The position numbers and the translations under genes were made by a program. Of a DNA stretch of 64,000 nt, positions 39,601 through 49,390 are shown piece by piece. The first letter of the stretch is position 1. Every line of letters begins with the position of its first letter. Below the pieces are notes generated by a model. The model did not search any database, was not told the DNA's origin, and saw only the letters and a program-made list of their open reading frames with translations. Origin of the DNA: Sandaracinaceae bacterium (lineage in GTDB: Bacteria; Myxococcota_A; Polyangia; Polyangiales; Houyiibacteriaceae); NCBI GenBank assembly GCA_016706685.1, contig JADJJE010000056.1, forward strand, positions 1-64,000, read 5' to 3'.

Positions 39601-41172
39601 ATGTCGCCGGACTCACTGAACATAAGCGGCGAGCTGATCGCAGAGCTCGCCGAGGTGAGGGCGCAGCTGCACTCCGTGATCGGCTCCATGCCCATCGTGC
39701 TCTGGGCGGTGGACTCGGCGGGCATCGTGACCCTGTCGGAGGGGCAGGGGCTGATGTCCCTCGGCCTGGTGCCGGGGCAGCTGGTGGGGCTGTCGGTCTA
39801 CGACGTGTACGCCGACGCGCCCGAGGCGCTCGAGGCGATCACGCGGGCGCTGCGCGGCGAGGCCAACGCGGAGGACGTGACGGTGGGCGGCCGCATGTGG
39901 TCAAACCGTTACTTCCCGCGGGTGGACCCCGACGGGAACGTCATCGGGCTGACCGGTCTCTCCATCGACGTCACGGAGAGCAAGCAGCTGGAGCTCGAGG
40001 CCAAGCGCCTCGAAGACCAGGTGCGCCACGCCCAGAAGCTGGAGAGCCTGGGCCTCCTGGCGGGCGGCATCGCGCACGACTTCAACAACCTGCTGGCCGC
40101 CATCCTGGGCAACCTCAACCTGCTGGCCCGCGAGGTGGCGCCGGAGTCGCGCGCCAAGCTGCTGGTGCGCGAGGGAGAGCGCGCCGCGCTGCGGGCCGCC
40201 GAGCTCACGCACCAGATGCTGGTCTATGCGGGCCGCGGTCACTTTCGCGTGGGCCCGGCCGACTTGAACGCGCTCATCCTGGACATGGCGAGCCTGATCG
40301 CGTCGGGCCTGTCGAAGCGCGCGGGCGTGGTGTACGACCTGGCCGCAGACCTGCCTCCGGTGACGGTGGACTCGGCGCAGATTCAGCAGGTGGTCATGAA
40401 CCTGTTGACCAACGCCTCGGACGCGCTCGCCGGAAACCCCGGTGAGATTCGCGTGGTGTCGGGACGCACCGAGTCCAGCCCCTTCGCCGCAGGGCAGCGG
40501 CATGGCGGCGTCATGCACGGAGACTCCGTGTTCTTCGAGGTGAGCGACACTGGCGAGGGCATGGACGAGGCCACGCAGCGGCGCATCTTCGAGCCCTTCT
40601 TCTCCACGAAGCAGACCGGTCGCGGCCTGGGCCTGTCGGCAGTGATGGGCATCGTGCGCGGCCACGGCGGCAGCCTGGATGTGCGGAGCGTGCGCGGCGA
40701 GGGCACTACCTTCCGGGTCACGTTACCGGCCGACGTCAGCGCCACCGCGAGCCCCCCCAGCATCCCTCCGGCAAGCGCCAGCGACGAGACGCGAGGGAGC
40801 GCGCCGCGAGCTGGTCGGGTGCTCCTGGTGGACGACGAAGACATGGTCCGCAGCGTGGTGCGCGAGGCGCTCACGAACGCGGGCTTCGAGGTGGTGGCAT
40901 ACGCCTCGTCCACCGTGGCCGCCGCGCACATCGCCACCAACGCAGCCAGCTACTCGGCCGCGGTCATCGACGTGATCATGCCCGGCATGACGGGCAACGA
41001 CCTGGTGCGCCGGCTGCGCGAGCACGCCCCGCAGCTGCCCATCGTGATGATGAGCGGGCTCGACGCCGACGCCGCCGACGCCGTGCACGACGCCCCGAGC
41101 CGCACCGTGTTCATGCAGAAGCCGTTCCTGCTGAACGCGCTGGTCGGCGAGCTGCTGCGCCTGCGGAACTAG
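39601..41172 (+). CDS. Hybrid sensor histidine kinase (PAS-HisKA-HATPase-REC)
   Basis: 523 residues, soluble. A PAS domain (about 25-135, ending DVTESKQLELEAK), a histidine phosphotransfer helix GGIAHDFNNLL with His159, an ATPase domain (NLLTNASDALAGNPGE, DTGEGMDEATQRRIFEPFF, TGRGLGLSAV) and a C-terminal receiver (RVLLVDDEDMV, phospho-acceptor Asp457 in VIDVIMPGMTGND, MQKPF lysine). The carboxy receiver probably acts by passing the phosphate on or as a self-limit; no partner response regulator is adjacent. Confidence 0.95.
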   Translation: MSPDSLNISGELIAELAEVRAQLHSVIGSMPIVLWAVDSAGIVTLSEGQGLMSLGLVPGQLVGLSVYDVYADAPEALEAITRALRGEANAEDVTVGGRMWSNRYFPRVDPDGNVIGLTGLSIDVTESKQLELEAKRLEDQVRHAQKLESLGLLAGGIAHDFNNLLAAILGNLNLLAREVAPESRAKLLVREGERAALRAAELTHQMLVYAGRGHFRVGPADLNALILDMASLIASGLSKRAGVVYDLAADLPPVTVDSAQIQQVVMNLLTNASDALAGNPGEIRVVSGRTESSPFAAGQRHGGVMHGDSVFFEVSDTGEGMDEATQRRIFEPFFSTKQTGRGLGLSAVMGIVRGHGGSLDVRSVRGEGTTFRVTLPADVSATASPPSIPPASASDETRGSAPRAGRVLLVDDEDMVRSVVREALTNAGFEVVAYASSTVAAAHIATNAASYSAAVIDVIMPGMTGNDLVRRLREHAPQLPIVMMSGLDADAADAVHDAPSRTVFMQKPFLLNALVGELLRLRN

Positions 41173-41178
41173 CGGCTG

Positions 41179-41655
41179 CTAGGGCGCCGGGTCGATGACC
41201 ACGACCGGGATCTGGCGGTCGCCACACCACGCGAGGTAGCGGTTGAAGCGTGGATGTTCGTCCGCCACCGAGTCCCAGAGGCGCTGGCGCTCGTCGCCCA
41301 TAGCCGTGCGCGCGACGCCGCGGTACACGCGGCCGCCGAGCTCGTAGCTCACGTCCGGGTTGGCGCGCAGGTTCACGTACCACGCGGGGTTCACCGTGTT
41401 GCCGCCGTAGCTGGCGATGGTGAGCACCTTCCCCTCGCGCCGGAAGTACGGGATGGCGACGGTGCGCTCGAGCCCAGTCTTGCGACCCCTGGTGGTCAGC
41501 AAGAAGATGTCGAGGCCGTCGACCCGGCCTCCCACCAGACCGCGCGTGCGTCGGAAGAGCTGGATGTGCAGCTTGCCGATGCGCTTCATGGTGTCGGGCT
41601 TCGGCACCCAGGGGATGAACCAGCGCCGTCGCGCCGGACGATGGGAGTCGCTCAT
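41179..41655 (-). CDS. F420-type nitroreductase/deazaflavin-dependent oxidoreductase family (DUF385)
   Basis: 158 residues. FLLTTRGRKTGLERTVAIPYFRREGKVLTIASYGG followed by PAWYVNLRANPDV are the signature segments of the Ddn/DUF385 split-barrel family. Members use F420 in actinobacteria; whether this organism makes F420 is not known from the window, so the cofactor may differ. Nine bases downstream of the DUF1801 gene. Confidence 0.85.
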   Translation of the reverse strand: MSDSHRPARRRWFIPWVPKPDTMKRIGKLHIQLFRRTRGLVGGRVDGLDIFLLTTRGRKTGLERTVAIPYFRREGKVLTIASYGGNTVNPAWYVNLRANPDVSYELGGRVYRGVARTAMGDERQRLWDSVADEHPRFNRYLAWCGDRQIPVVVIDPAP

Positions 41656-41664
41656 GGACGCACT

Positions 41665-42117
41665 CTACCTGCGAACGCTCGCCTCGTAGGTCTCGATCCA
41701 TTTCGCCACCGTCACGCGCTCCGCCAGCTGGCCGATGAGCTCGTAGGGGACGTCATCGAGGCGCTTGAGCCGGACACAGCACTTCCCCATGTCGAGCTTC
41801 CGCTTGGTGGTCTCTGCCCACGCGGCGCGGAACCAGTCCAGCAGCGGACCGTCGTAGAGCCCCATGTGGTAGAGCGAGACGTAGTTTTTCTGCGACGCGA
41901 TGTTGATGAAGGGGAGCGGCTTCGAGGGGTCGCTGTGGTAGCCCGCCGGATAGCGCTCGTGGGGCACGACGTAGGCGAGCATGCCGTAGTCCATCCGCTC
42001 TTCGAACCCCTTGGGGAGGCTCTTCAGCACGGTGTTGCGCAGCTTGGTCACCACCGCACGGCGGTCGTCGGGGAGGCTGGCCAAGTACGCGAGGGGGGTG
42101 GCAGCGTCGGAGCGCAT
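41665..42117 (-). CDS. DUF1801 protein (YdhG-like)
   Basis: 150 residues with the family pattern: MDYGMLAYVVPHERYPAGYHSDP, PLPFINIASQKNYVSLYHMGLY and KRKLDMGKCCVRLKRLDDVP. This is a small alpha/beta domain of unknown biochemistry (iron-chaperone-like fold). Likely operon with the DUF385 gene downstream. Confidence 0.85.
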   Translation of the reverse strand: MRSDAATPLAYLASLPDDRRAVVTKLRNTVLKSLPKGFEERMDYGMLAYVVPHERYPAGYHSDPSKPLPFINIASQKNYVSLYHMGLYDGPLLDWFRAAWAETTKRKLDMGKCCVRLKRLDDVPYELIGQLAERVTVAKWIETYEASVRR

Positions 42118-42204
42118 GCTCGGGATCCGACACTGGACCCGGGCACATCGTCAAGCGCGAGGTGTGAGTTGACGGTAGCCGCACGGCGCGATCACGCTGC
42201 GCGC

Positions 42205-42540
42205 ATGAGCCGCTTCGCGCCCCTCCCCGAGCCTCCCTACTATGCCGTGGTCTTCGCGGCCCAGCTGCGCCCCACCGATGACCCGAGCGACTACGCGCGC
42301 ACGGCCGCTCGCATGGTGGAGTTGGCCTCGGCGCGCGAAGGATACCTAGGCATGGAGTCCACGCGGGACGCCGCGGGCTTCGGCATCACGGTGTCCTACT
42401 GGCGGGACGAGGCGTCCATCCTGGCCTGGAAGGCGGAGGTCGAGCACACCGCCGCGCGCGAACGGGGGCGCAGCCACTGGTACTCGGGCTACACGCTGCG
42501 CGTGGCGAAGGTCGAGCGCGCCGTCAGTTGGCCATGGTGA
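42205..42540 (+). CDS. Antibiotic biosynthesis monooxygenase (ABM)-like dimeric barrel protein
   Basis: 111 residues from ATG 42205. YYAVVFAAQL, ARMVELASAREGYLGMESTRDA, GITVSYWRDEASILAWKAEVEH and HWYSGYTLRV form the ABM dimeric alpha-beta barrel pattern (YgiN-like). It may be a cofactor-free monooxygenase or stress protein. Its 3' end overlaps that of the convergent diguanylate cyclase by 17 bp. Confidence 0.8.
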   Translation: MSRFAPLPEPPYYAVVFAAQLRPTDDPSDYARTAARMVELASAREGYLGMESTRDAAGFGITVSYWRDEASILAWKAEVEHTAARERGRSHWYSGYTLRVAKVERAVSWPW

Positions 42541-43639
42541 CGCGATCGCGCCCCTCCGACTTGCTGGCGTAGAGCGCGCGGTCCGCGGCGCGCAGCGCGG
42601 CTTCGACGCCCACCTCAGCGTCCACCGCGACGGTGGTCACGCCGATGGAGACTGTCACCCCGAACGGCTCACCGCCTGCCTGGAAACGCAGCGCCGCGAC
42701 CCCGGCACGGACGCGCTCGCTGACCTCGAGCGCTGTCGCGCCCGCGCAGCCATCCAGCAGCAACACGAACTCCTCGCCCCCGAGGCGCCCACAGGCATCC
42801 TCACGGCGCGCAGCCGCGACCAGCGCGCTGGCCACCCCACGCAGCACCTCGTCGCCCACGGCGTGACCGTGAGTGTCGTTGACACGCTTGAAGTGGTCCA
42901 CGTCCACCATCAACACGCTCACGGGCTCGCGGGGGGAACGCTTGGGGTCCAGCAGCGTGGCCAGGCGCTCGAGCACGTAGGCGCGGCTCAGCAGCTGGGT
43001 GAGCGGGTCGGTGGTGACGGCCAGGCTCACCCGCTCGCGCCAGCGCTCGAGGACCTCGGCGTACAAGAGCGAGAAGCCGGCCGATGTGGTCGTGAAGATG
43101 GCGAAGGCAGTGGTGCGCACATCGAAGAAGCCGCGCCCGCCCGAGAGGAAGAGCACGGCGTAGAAGGTGAATAGGCCTCCCAGGATGGGGAACGCGGCAT
43201 AGCGCGCGCCGCCCGGCATGATCAGGCTCCAGCAGAAGAGCACCGTGCAGAAGCTCACGGAGTACGGCCCTTCGGCGCCCCCGGCGTGGTGGCCCGCGCG
43301 CGCCAGGATCGCGACGACGATGATCATGAGGACGTTCGCCTCGAGGAAGGGCCGACGGCGAGCGACGGGCACCGAGCGGCCGACGAGATAGGCGAGCAGC
43401 GCTCCCGCTGCGCCACCGAAGTACCGCACGGCCGCGTCGTGCACCGTGTCATCGGAGAACCCTGGCTGACGCCGCAGCAGCAGCTCCGTGAAGAACTGGG
43501 CCACGAGTCCTGCCACCACCACCAAGTAGCTCTGGGTGACGGCGGTGATCGCCAAGCCGCGAAGCTCGTGTGTCTCGTAGGGAGTTCGGCGGCGGCGCTC
43601 GGGCGGGGTCACAGGCAGCACAACGTACCGCGCGCACAC
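42524..43639 (-). CDS. Diguanylate cyclase with six-helix membrane sensor
   Basis: About 371 residues. The N-terminal half holds six hydrophobic helices; the C-terminal half is a GGDEF domain with the active-site variant GGEEF, MVDVDHFKRVNDTHGHAVGD, and the inhibitory I-site RRED exactly five residues before GGEEF. It is therefore expected to make c-di-GMP and be product-inhibited. The start is uncertain: no ATG gives a sensible protein, so I take GTG 43639, upstream of the first helix. Confidence 0.85.
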   Translation of the reverse strand: MCARYVVLPVTPPERRRRTPYETHELRGLAITAVTQSYLVVVAGLVAQFFTELLLRRQPGFSDDTVHDAAVRYFGGAAGALLAYLVGRSVPVARRRPFLEANVLMIIVVAILARAGHHAGGAEGPYSVSFCTVLFCWSLIMPGGARYAAFPILGGLFTFYAVLFLSGGRGFFDVRTTAFAIFTTTSAGFSLLYAEVLERWRERVSLAVTTDPLTQLLSRAYVLERLATLLDPKRSPREPVSVLMVDVDHFKRVNDTHGHAVGDEVLRGVASALVAAARREDACGRLGGEEFVLLLDGCAGATALEVSERVRAGVAALRFQAGGEPFGVTVSIGVTTVAVDAEVGVEAALRAADRALYASKSEGRDRVTMAN

Positions 43640-43811
43640 CGTGTTGGGAACGCAGGTTCCAGGACGTCGCCACGGTCCACCGCCGCGCACCGGCCAGCGG
43701 CCGCGCGCACCGAATAGAACCCGGGTTTCATTACATCGCTGCGAGTTCGGGAGGTTCCCTGCCAGCTTGTGACCTCGGTTGGCGCCGCAGCGCGCTGAAA
43801 GGATCCCCAGG

Positions 43812-45362
43812 ATGCGATGGACGAGCGGGCAGTGGTCGAGCGTGGTCTTCCTCTTCGGCGTGCTGCCGATCTTGCTGCTGACACGCCCGCGTCGGAGCCC
43901 AACTTCTCGAGCTGGTTCCTGCGAGACCCCTCGCTGGGGGTTGCTGCTCGCGCTCACGCTCTGCGTCTCCTGCGGCGGCGCGACGGGAGAAGATCTCTCC
44001 CTCACCCGACCCGAGCTCACCTCGCGGCGGCTCACCACTACCGGGACGTGGCTGATCGACGCGCTCGGCCGGAAGGTCCTGCTGCGCGGCGTCAACGCGG
44101 GCGGACGCGCGAAGATGCCACCGTTCGCGCCGTTCGACTACGAGGAGGGGGAGTTCGACGCCGCGGCCGACGCCTACTTCGAGGGCGTTGCCGGGCTGGG
44201 CTCGAACGTGGTGCGCTTGATGCTCTCGTGGGAGGCGCTCGAGCCCACCGAGGGTGTGCGGGACCTCGAGTACTGGGGCCGGTACGTCGCCATGATCGAC
44301 GCTGCGCACGCGCACGGCATAGGGGTCATCGTGGACTTCCACCAGGACGTCTACGCCTCACCCTTCTGCGGTGACGGTTTCCCGCTGTGGACGCTGGGCA
44401 GCCTCCCGCACGGCGAGCCGCGGTACGACTGTCAGTTCTTCGAGTGGCCCATGCAGTACTACAGCTCGTCGAGCTCCGTGAATCAGGCGTTCGAGCGGCT
44501 CTGGACGAACGAAGACGGCATCCGCACCAAGCTCGGCGCCATGTGGCGCTTCGTCGCGAGCGAGCTTCGTGACCATCCAGGCATCGTCGGCTTCGAGCCG
44601 ATCAACGAGCCCGGCGTGGGGACGGGCCCGCGGGAGACGTTGGAGACCTCCGTGCTGCCGGGGTTCTACGAGGAGATTGGCGGCATCATCGAGGAAGAGG
44701 CCGGCGCTGCGGTCATCTTCGGCGGGTCCACGGCGGGTGACTCCACCGTCGTGCACTCGCTGGTCCGTCCGGCGCTCGACCACTTCGTCTTCGCGCCGCA
44801 CTCGTACGACGCGCTCGGCTTCATCGGGATCACGAACGCGAACTACGACCGGCTGCGGCGGGGAACCATCACGTCGATCACCTGGTCCGGCCAGGACTCG
44901 GCGCCCACCATCGTGGGCGAGTGGGGCTTGCCGAACACCAACTCGGCCAAGGCAGCCTACCTGGACGTGCTGCTGGACATCTACGACGAGCTCAACCTCA
45001 ACGCCGTGCACTGGGACGCCCACGTGTCGGCCACCAAGTGGAACAACGAGGACTTCACCACGTTCCACCCAGACGGCTCGGAGCAGAGCTGGGCCGGGTC
45101 GCTCGACAGGCCCTTCCCGCGCGCCGTCTCGGGCGAGGACCTGCGTTTTTCGTTCGACCGCGCCGCGGTGCACTTCACCGCCGAGGTGACGAACGCAGGC
45201 ACCGCGGTGAGCGAGTTCTACCTCCCCGTCCGACGCTTCGGCACAGCCCCGAGCATCGTCGTCCGCGGCGCTCGCTTCCGCTACCTCGCCGAGCACCAGC
45301 TCCTGCTGGTCCGTGCGGGTTCCGGCGCGAGTTACTCTGTGGACGTGCTCCCGACGCCATGA
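43812..45362 (+). CDS. GH5-family glycosidase, endoglycoceramidase-like
   Basis: 516 residues. Hydrophobic N terminus with two stretches (about 9-24 and 43-54, the latter ending in CVSC), so probably exported and perhaps lipid-anchored. The TIM-barrel shows LLRGVNAGGRAKMPPFAPF, VIVDFHQDVYA, the acid/base glutamate in GFEPINEPG and the nucleophile glutamate in IVGEWGLPN. The C-terminal beta domain (from about 430) and this motif set resemble endoglycoceramidases, which remove the glycan from glycosphingolipids. The start is chosen for AAGGA 8 bp upstream. It overlaps the next gene by ATGA. Confidence 0.82.
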   Translation: MRWTSGQWSSVVFLFGVLPILLLTRPRRSPTSRAGSCETPRWGLLLALTLCVSCGGATGEDLSLTRPELTSRRLTTTGTWLIDALGRKVLLRGVNAGGRAKMPPFAPFDYEEGEFDAAADAYFEGVAGLGSNVVRLMLSWEALEPTEGVRDLEYWGRYVAMIDAAHAHGIGVIVDFHQDVYASPFCGDGFPLWTLGSLPHGEPRYDCQFFEWPMQYYSSSSSVNQAFERLWTNEDGIRTKLGAMWRFVASELRDHPGIVGFEPINEPGVGTGPRETLETSVLPGFYEEIGGIIEEEAGAAVIFGGSTAGDSTVVHSLVRPALDHFVFAPHSYDALGFIGITNANYDRLRRGTITSITWSGQDSAPTIVGEWGLPNTNSAKAAYLDVLLDIYDELNLNAVHWDAHVSATKWNNEDFTTFHPDGSEQSWAGSLDRPFPRAVSGEDLRFSFDRAAVHFTAEVTNAGTAVSEFYLPVRRFGTAPSIVVRGARFRYLAEHQLLLVRAGSGASYSVDVLPTP

Positions 45363-48167
45363 GCGTGACCCCCACGCCGCACGTTGCTCCGCCCGCGACC
45401 GCCATGACCCAACCAACATCCCTCACGCCACCCATCCTCGTCACGGGCGCCCTCGGGAGCTTGGGTGAGCACGTCCTCGACGCCCTCCACACCACGGGCT
45501 CGCGCGTGGTGCTGAGCGACCTGCCGAGCCGCGACAACCGCCGCCGCGCGCGCGCGCTCCTGCAGCGCCTGGGCCCGCGGTTCGAGGTGCAGTGGGCCGA
45601 CCTGCGGGATGGCGAGGCCGTGGAGAAGCTGGTCCAAGCGACCAAACCGAGCGCCGTGATCCACCTGGCGGCTGTGCTGCCGCCCCTCAGCGAAGCGCCC
45701 GGCACGCCCACCGAGGCGGTCAACCGCGACGGCACGCGCAACCTGATTCAGGCACTCACCCAGCGCGCCCCGAGCGCCCGTGTGGTCCTGGCGTCGTCCT
45801 ACGCGGTGTACGGGCCGCGGCATCCCGGTGCCCCGGGGCCGGATGGCCGCCCAGCGCCCGCGCTGTTGCGGGCCGACAGCCCCACGAACCCGGTCGACCG
45901 CTATGGCCGCTCCAAGCTCGCGGCAGAGAAGATCGTGGCGGCGAGCGGCCTGCCGTTCGTGGTGCTGCGGCTCGGCGCCGTGGTGCCGTTCGACAACCGG
46001 CTCGACTCGCTGCTCACCATGCGGATGCTCTTCGAGATCCCGTGGGACGGCCTGCGTCATGCGGTGGATCCGCGCGACGCGGGGCTGGCTTTCGCGCGGG
46101 CGGCAAGCGTGCCAGCGGCCGTGGGGCGCACGCTGCTGATCGCGGGGGACTCCTCGTTCCGTACGCAGCACGGCCCCAGCATGGCTCGCCAGCTGGAGCA
46201 GCGCGGGCTGCCGGCGTTGGATTACGAGGTGTTCTGCCCCCCGCGGGCTGCGGCAGACGCCTACTTCACCGAGGGCTACATGGACACCTCGGAGGCGCAG
46301 GCGCTGCTGGGCTTTCAGCAGCACACGCACGCCGACTACGAGGCCGAGGCACGCCGTCGCGCGCCGCGAGGCAGCGCCCTGATGCCGCTGGTCGCGGGGC
46401 CAGCTCGGCTGTTCTTGCGTGGCCTCTCACCCTACCGCGCGGGTGCCGAGGCACCACGGACGCCGCTGCACCAGCGCGTGGCGGCGCTGCACCGTCCCCA
46501 CGGGGAGCTCGCGAACGTGCACGCCGAGCACTGGTCTCCCTTGCCTCCCCACGCGCTGCGGCACCAGCTGAACGAGCCCGGCTGGGACGAGTGGTCCGTG
46601 TTCCTGAAGACGCTACACATCCGGCAGGCGCCGGGCGAGAGCGCGCCCATGGGAAGAGGCACGCTGCGGCTGCGCGCCCCGGGTGGCCACGGCGTCCCCG
46701 TGCCGGTCGCGGTGCTCGAGACGTCCGAGCGCGAGCTGCGCTGGCGCGGCGGCATCCCCGGCGTGTTCGAGGGTGAGCACTACCTGCGCTTCGAGGGGGA
46801 TGGGTCAGGGTACCCGCATCTCACACGGCGAGCGCTTCACGGGCGTGCTGGGTGAGCGCGTGGCCACGGCCATTCGGCCGTTCGTGGACGCCCTCTACGA
46901 GCGCGAGGCCGCCTCGCTGGCGGGGCGCAGCCAAAGCGGTGCGCCGCGGCCACCCGTAGCGCTCCCGCGCACCGCCCTGGGCCTGGACGCGGCCTGGCTC
47001 GAGCGCGTGCTGGCCGAGCAGCACCCCGACGTGCGCGTGGCCGAAGTGCAGCTCGAGAGCGAGTCGCACGCCGGTGATGGGCTGGCGAGCACGGCAGACC
47101 GCCTGAGCCTGCGCGTGCGCTACGAGAGCAACCCGGGGGACGCGCTGCCGGAGCGCATGTTGCTGAAGACCATCTTCCTGGGGGGCGCGCTGCGTGTGGG
47201 GCCGGGGACCATTCGTGGGCTCGCCGCCGCGAGCAACGCGCTGTCTCGCGTTCCGGGTGGCGTGGCCCTGCGGCACCGCGCCTTCCACGGCCTCACGCGC
47301 TTCCAGGAGCGCTTCCCGCAAGCGCCCGACGCCATGTACGCGAACGAGGTGCGCTTCTATCGCGACGTGCGCCCCTCGCTCGCCATCGAGACACCGGCGG
47401 CCTATGCGTCGGTGCGAAACAACGAGACGCGCAGCTTCTTCGTGCTCATGGAGGACCTCGCCGCGCGCGGCGCGCACTTCCCCAACGCCACCGAAGCCCT
47501 GAGCGTGGCCGCCATGAAGGGGCTGCTGGAGACCCTGGCCGCGCTGCACGCCAGCCACTGGCTGAGCCCCGCGCTCGAGGGGCCGCTGCGCTGGGTGCCG
47601 ACGTCCACCTCGGGAGGCATGGCGCAGGTGTTCGCGGGCCTCGGGCTCGAGCTGATCCGTGCGCAGCTCGCGTTGTATCCCGAGAAGGCCGCGCTGATCG
47701 CTCCGCTCGGCCGCAGCCTGGATGAGCTGTGGGCGGCGATGTGGCAGGTGCAGGCGCGCATGGCGGAGACGCCGCAGACCCTCCTGCACGGCGACGTGCA
47801 CATCGGCAACACCTACCTCCTGCCAAGCGGACCGGGAGGCCTGCTGGACTGGCAGCTCATGATGCGTGGCTGCTGGGCCCACGACGTGGCCTACGTGATC
47901 GCCACGGGCCTCGACACCGAGACGCGCCGCGCCAACGAGCACGCGCTGCTCGCGCACTACCGCGAGCACCTGCTCGCCCACGAGGTGCACCTGGCCCCCT
48001 CTGCGAGCGAGGCCTTCGAGCTCTATCGCCGCGCCATCTCGTGGGGCTTGGTGATTGGCTGGCTGATCACGCCGCCGCAGAACTATGGCGACCGCATCAC
48101 CCACGCGAACATCGCGCGACTGGTGGCGGCCGCGCATGACCTCGACACGTTCGTCGGGCTCGGCTAG
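45359..48167 (+). pseudogene. SDR epimerase - SRPBCC - phosphotransferase fusion, broken by one extra base
   Basis: Part one (from ATG 45359) is an extended SDR: NAD motif VTGALGSLGEH, YGRSKLAAEK active-site tyrosine/lysine, and ADSPTNPVDRYG. It continues into an SRPBCC-type tail (GIPGVFEGEHYLRFEGDGSG). At 46811 one extra T moves the frame; the SRPBCC end (TRISHGERFTGVLGERV) then runs without a stop into an aminoglycoside/choline-kinase-like phosphotransferase with LLHGDVHIGN and LLDWQLMMRGCWAHDVAYV (Brenner and DFG-like motifs), ending at 48167. Restored length is about 935 aa. Alternatives are two genes with an internal start in the second half, or a sequencing error. Translationally coupled to the GH5 gene. 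Confidence 0.65.
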
Positions 48168-48176
48168 TGCAGCGAA

Positions 48177-48968
48177 GTGCCCACGCCGAACATGCTGCTC
48201 GATCTGAACCTGCGGGACCTGGGCGGGCTCACCACGCAGGACGGCCACGTGGTGCGCTCCGGTCTGGTCTATCGCGCCGGGGCGCTGTCCCGGCTGGACC
48301 CACGCACGCGCGCCGCCCTCGATGACCTGCGCCTGCACACCATCGTGGACCTGCGCACGCCCTACGAGCGCGAGCGCTACGGCACCAGCTACACGCCCGC
48401 GGTCGCTCGGCTGGTGCTCTTGCCCATGGACTCGGGCGACCTGACCAAGACGCTCGTGCCCGCCATCAAGGGCGGCCGGTTCGACCAGGTGCCGCTCGAC
48501 GTGCTGTCGCAGATCAACCGCGCGCTGGTGCGCGGCGCATACCCGCAGCTGAGCGTGTTCCTGCGCTTGTTGGCCACGCCGTCACGGCGCCCGCTGCTGT
48601 TCCACTGCAGCCACGGCAAGGACCGCACGGGGCTCGCCGCCGCGCTGCTGCTGAGCGCCCTCGGAGTGAGCTGGAGCACCGTGCTGGCCGACTACCTGCG
48701 CTCGAACGACACGCCGCATGCGCACAACGTGGCGTTCCGTCGGCGCCTCCATCGCATGGCGCCGTGGCTGACGCGCCGCCCCTGGGAGACACCCAACGTG
48801 GCGCCGCTGGTGCGGCTGCTCTCGGTGGACGCCGAGTTCCTTGGCGCGGCGCTCGACGAGATGCAGGCCTCGCACGCGGGCGTGGACGGCTACCTGGGGG
48901 AACGCCTGGGCATCCACCCGGCGCTCCGCGAGACGCTGCGCAGCGCCCTCCTGACACCGGGACCCTGA
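48177..48968 (+). CDS. Tyrosine-protein phosphatase, MptpB/DUF-type
   Basis: 263 residues from GTG 48177, 9 bp after the phosphotransferase stop. NLRDLGGLTTQDGHVVRSGLVYRAG start and the P-loop HCSHGKDRTGLA with Cys144 (HCxxGKDRTG) place it with MptpB-like phosphatases that act on phosphotyrosine, phosphoserine and phosphoinositides. There is no signal peptide. It probably shares the transcript of the GH5 and SDR-fusion genes. Confidence 0.9.
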   Translation: MPTPNMLLDLNLRDLGGLTTQDGHVVRSGLVYRAGALSRLDPRTRAALDDLRLHTIVDLRTPYERERYGTSYTPAVARLVLLPMDSGDLTKTLVPAIKGGRFDQVPLDVLSQINRALVRGAYPQLSVFLRLLATPSRRPLLFHCSHGKDRTGLAAALLLSALGVSWSTVLADYLRSNDTPHAHNVAFRRRLHRMAPWLTRRPWETPNVAPLVRLLSVDAEFLGAALDEMQASHAGVDGYLGERLGIHPALRETLRSALLTPGP

Positions 48969-48972
48969 ACGG

Positions 48973-49359
48973 TCAGCCCCGCGCGGTGGTGTGCGCGCTG
49001 CGGGTGCGCAGCACCACGAGGCCCGAGACGGCGCCGGCCACCGCCCAGCCGCCCAGGATGGCGAGGCCACCGAGCGGCGCGTCGTCGAGCGTGAGCCACA
49101 CGCGGGCGCCGGCGAGCACCGCCAGGGTCTTGTAGACCAGCATGTATTCGAAGAAGACGGCGTAGCGCGCGGGCTGCCGCGCACCGAGCGTGAACATGAC
49201 CCCCTCGGCCGCGATGGCTCCGGCGTAGATGGCCTGCGCGAAGGGGTTTCCGCCCACGCCCAGGAGAGACCAGAACGCATCGGGCGCCACCAAGAGCCAC
49301 AGCGCGAGGGGATACGACGAGAGCGCGAAGAGCACACAGACGATGCGCGTGAGGGCCAT
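48973..49359 (-). CDS. DUF4345-like four-helix membrane protein
   Basis: 128 residues from ATG 49359 with four hydrophobic helices (residues 1-30, 43-61, 68-90, 97-118). GAIAAEGVMFTLGARQPARY and YAVFFEYMLVYKTLAVLAG resemble DUF4345. Function unknown. Convergent with the phosphatase gene. Confidence 0.6.
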   Translation of the reverse strand: MALTRIVCVLFALSSYPLALWLLVAPDAFWSLLGVGGNPFAQAIYAGAIAAEGVMFTLGARQPARYAVFFEYMLVYKTLAVLAGARVWLTLDDAPLGGLAILGGWAVAGAVSGLVVLRTRSAHTTARG

Positions 49360-49390
49360 GCCGGCATCCGAACCCGAGACGGGCGGCGCG

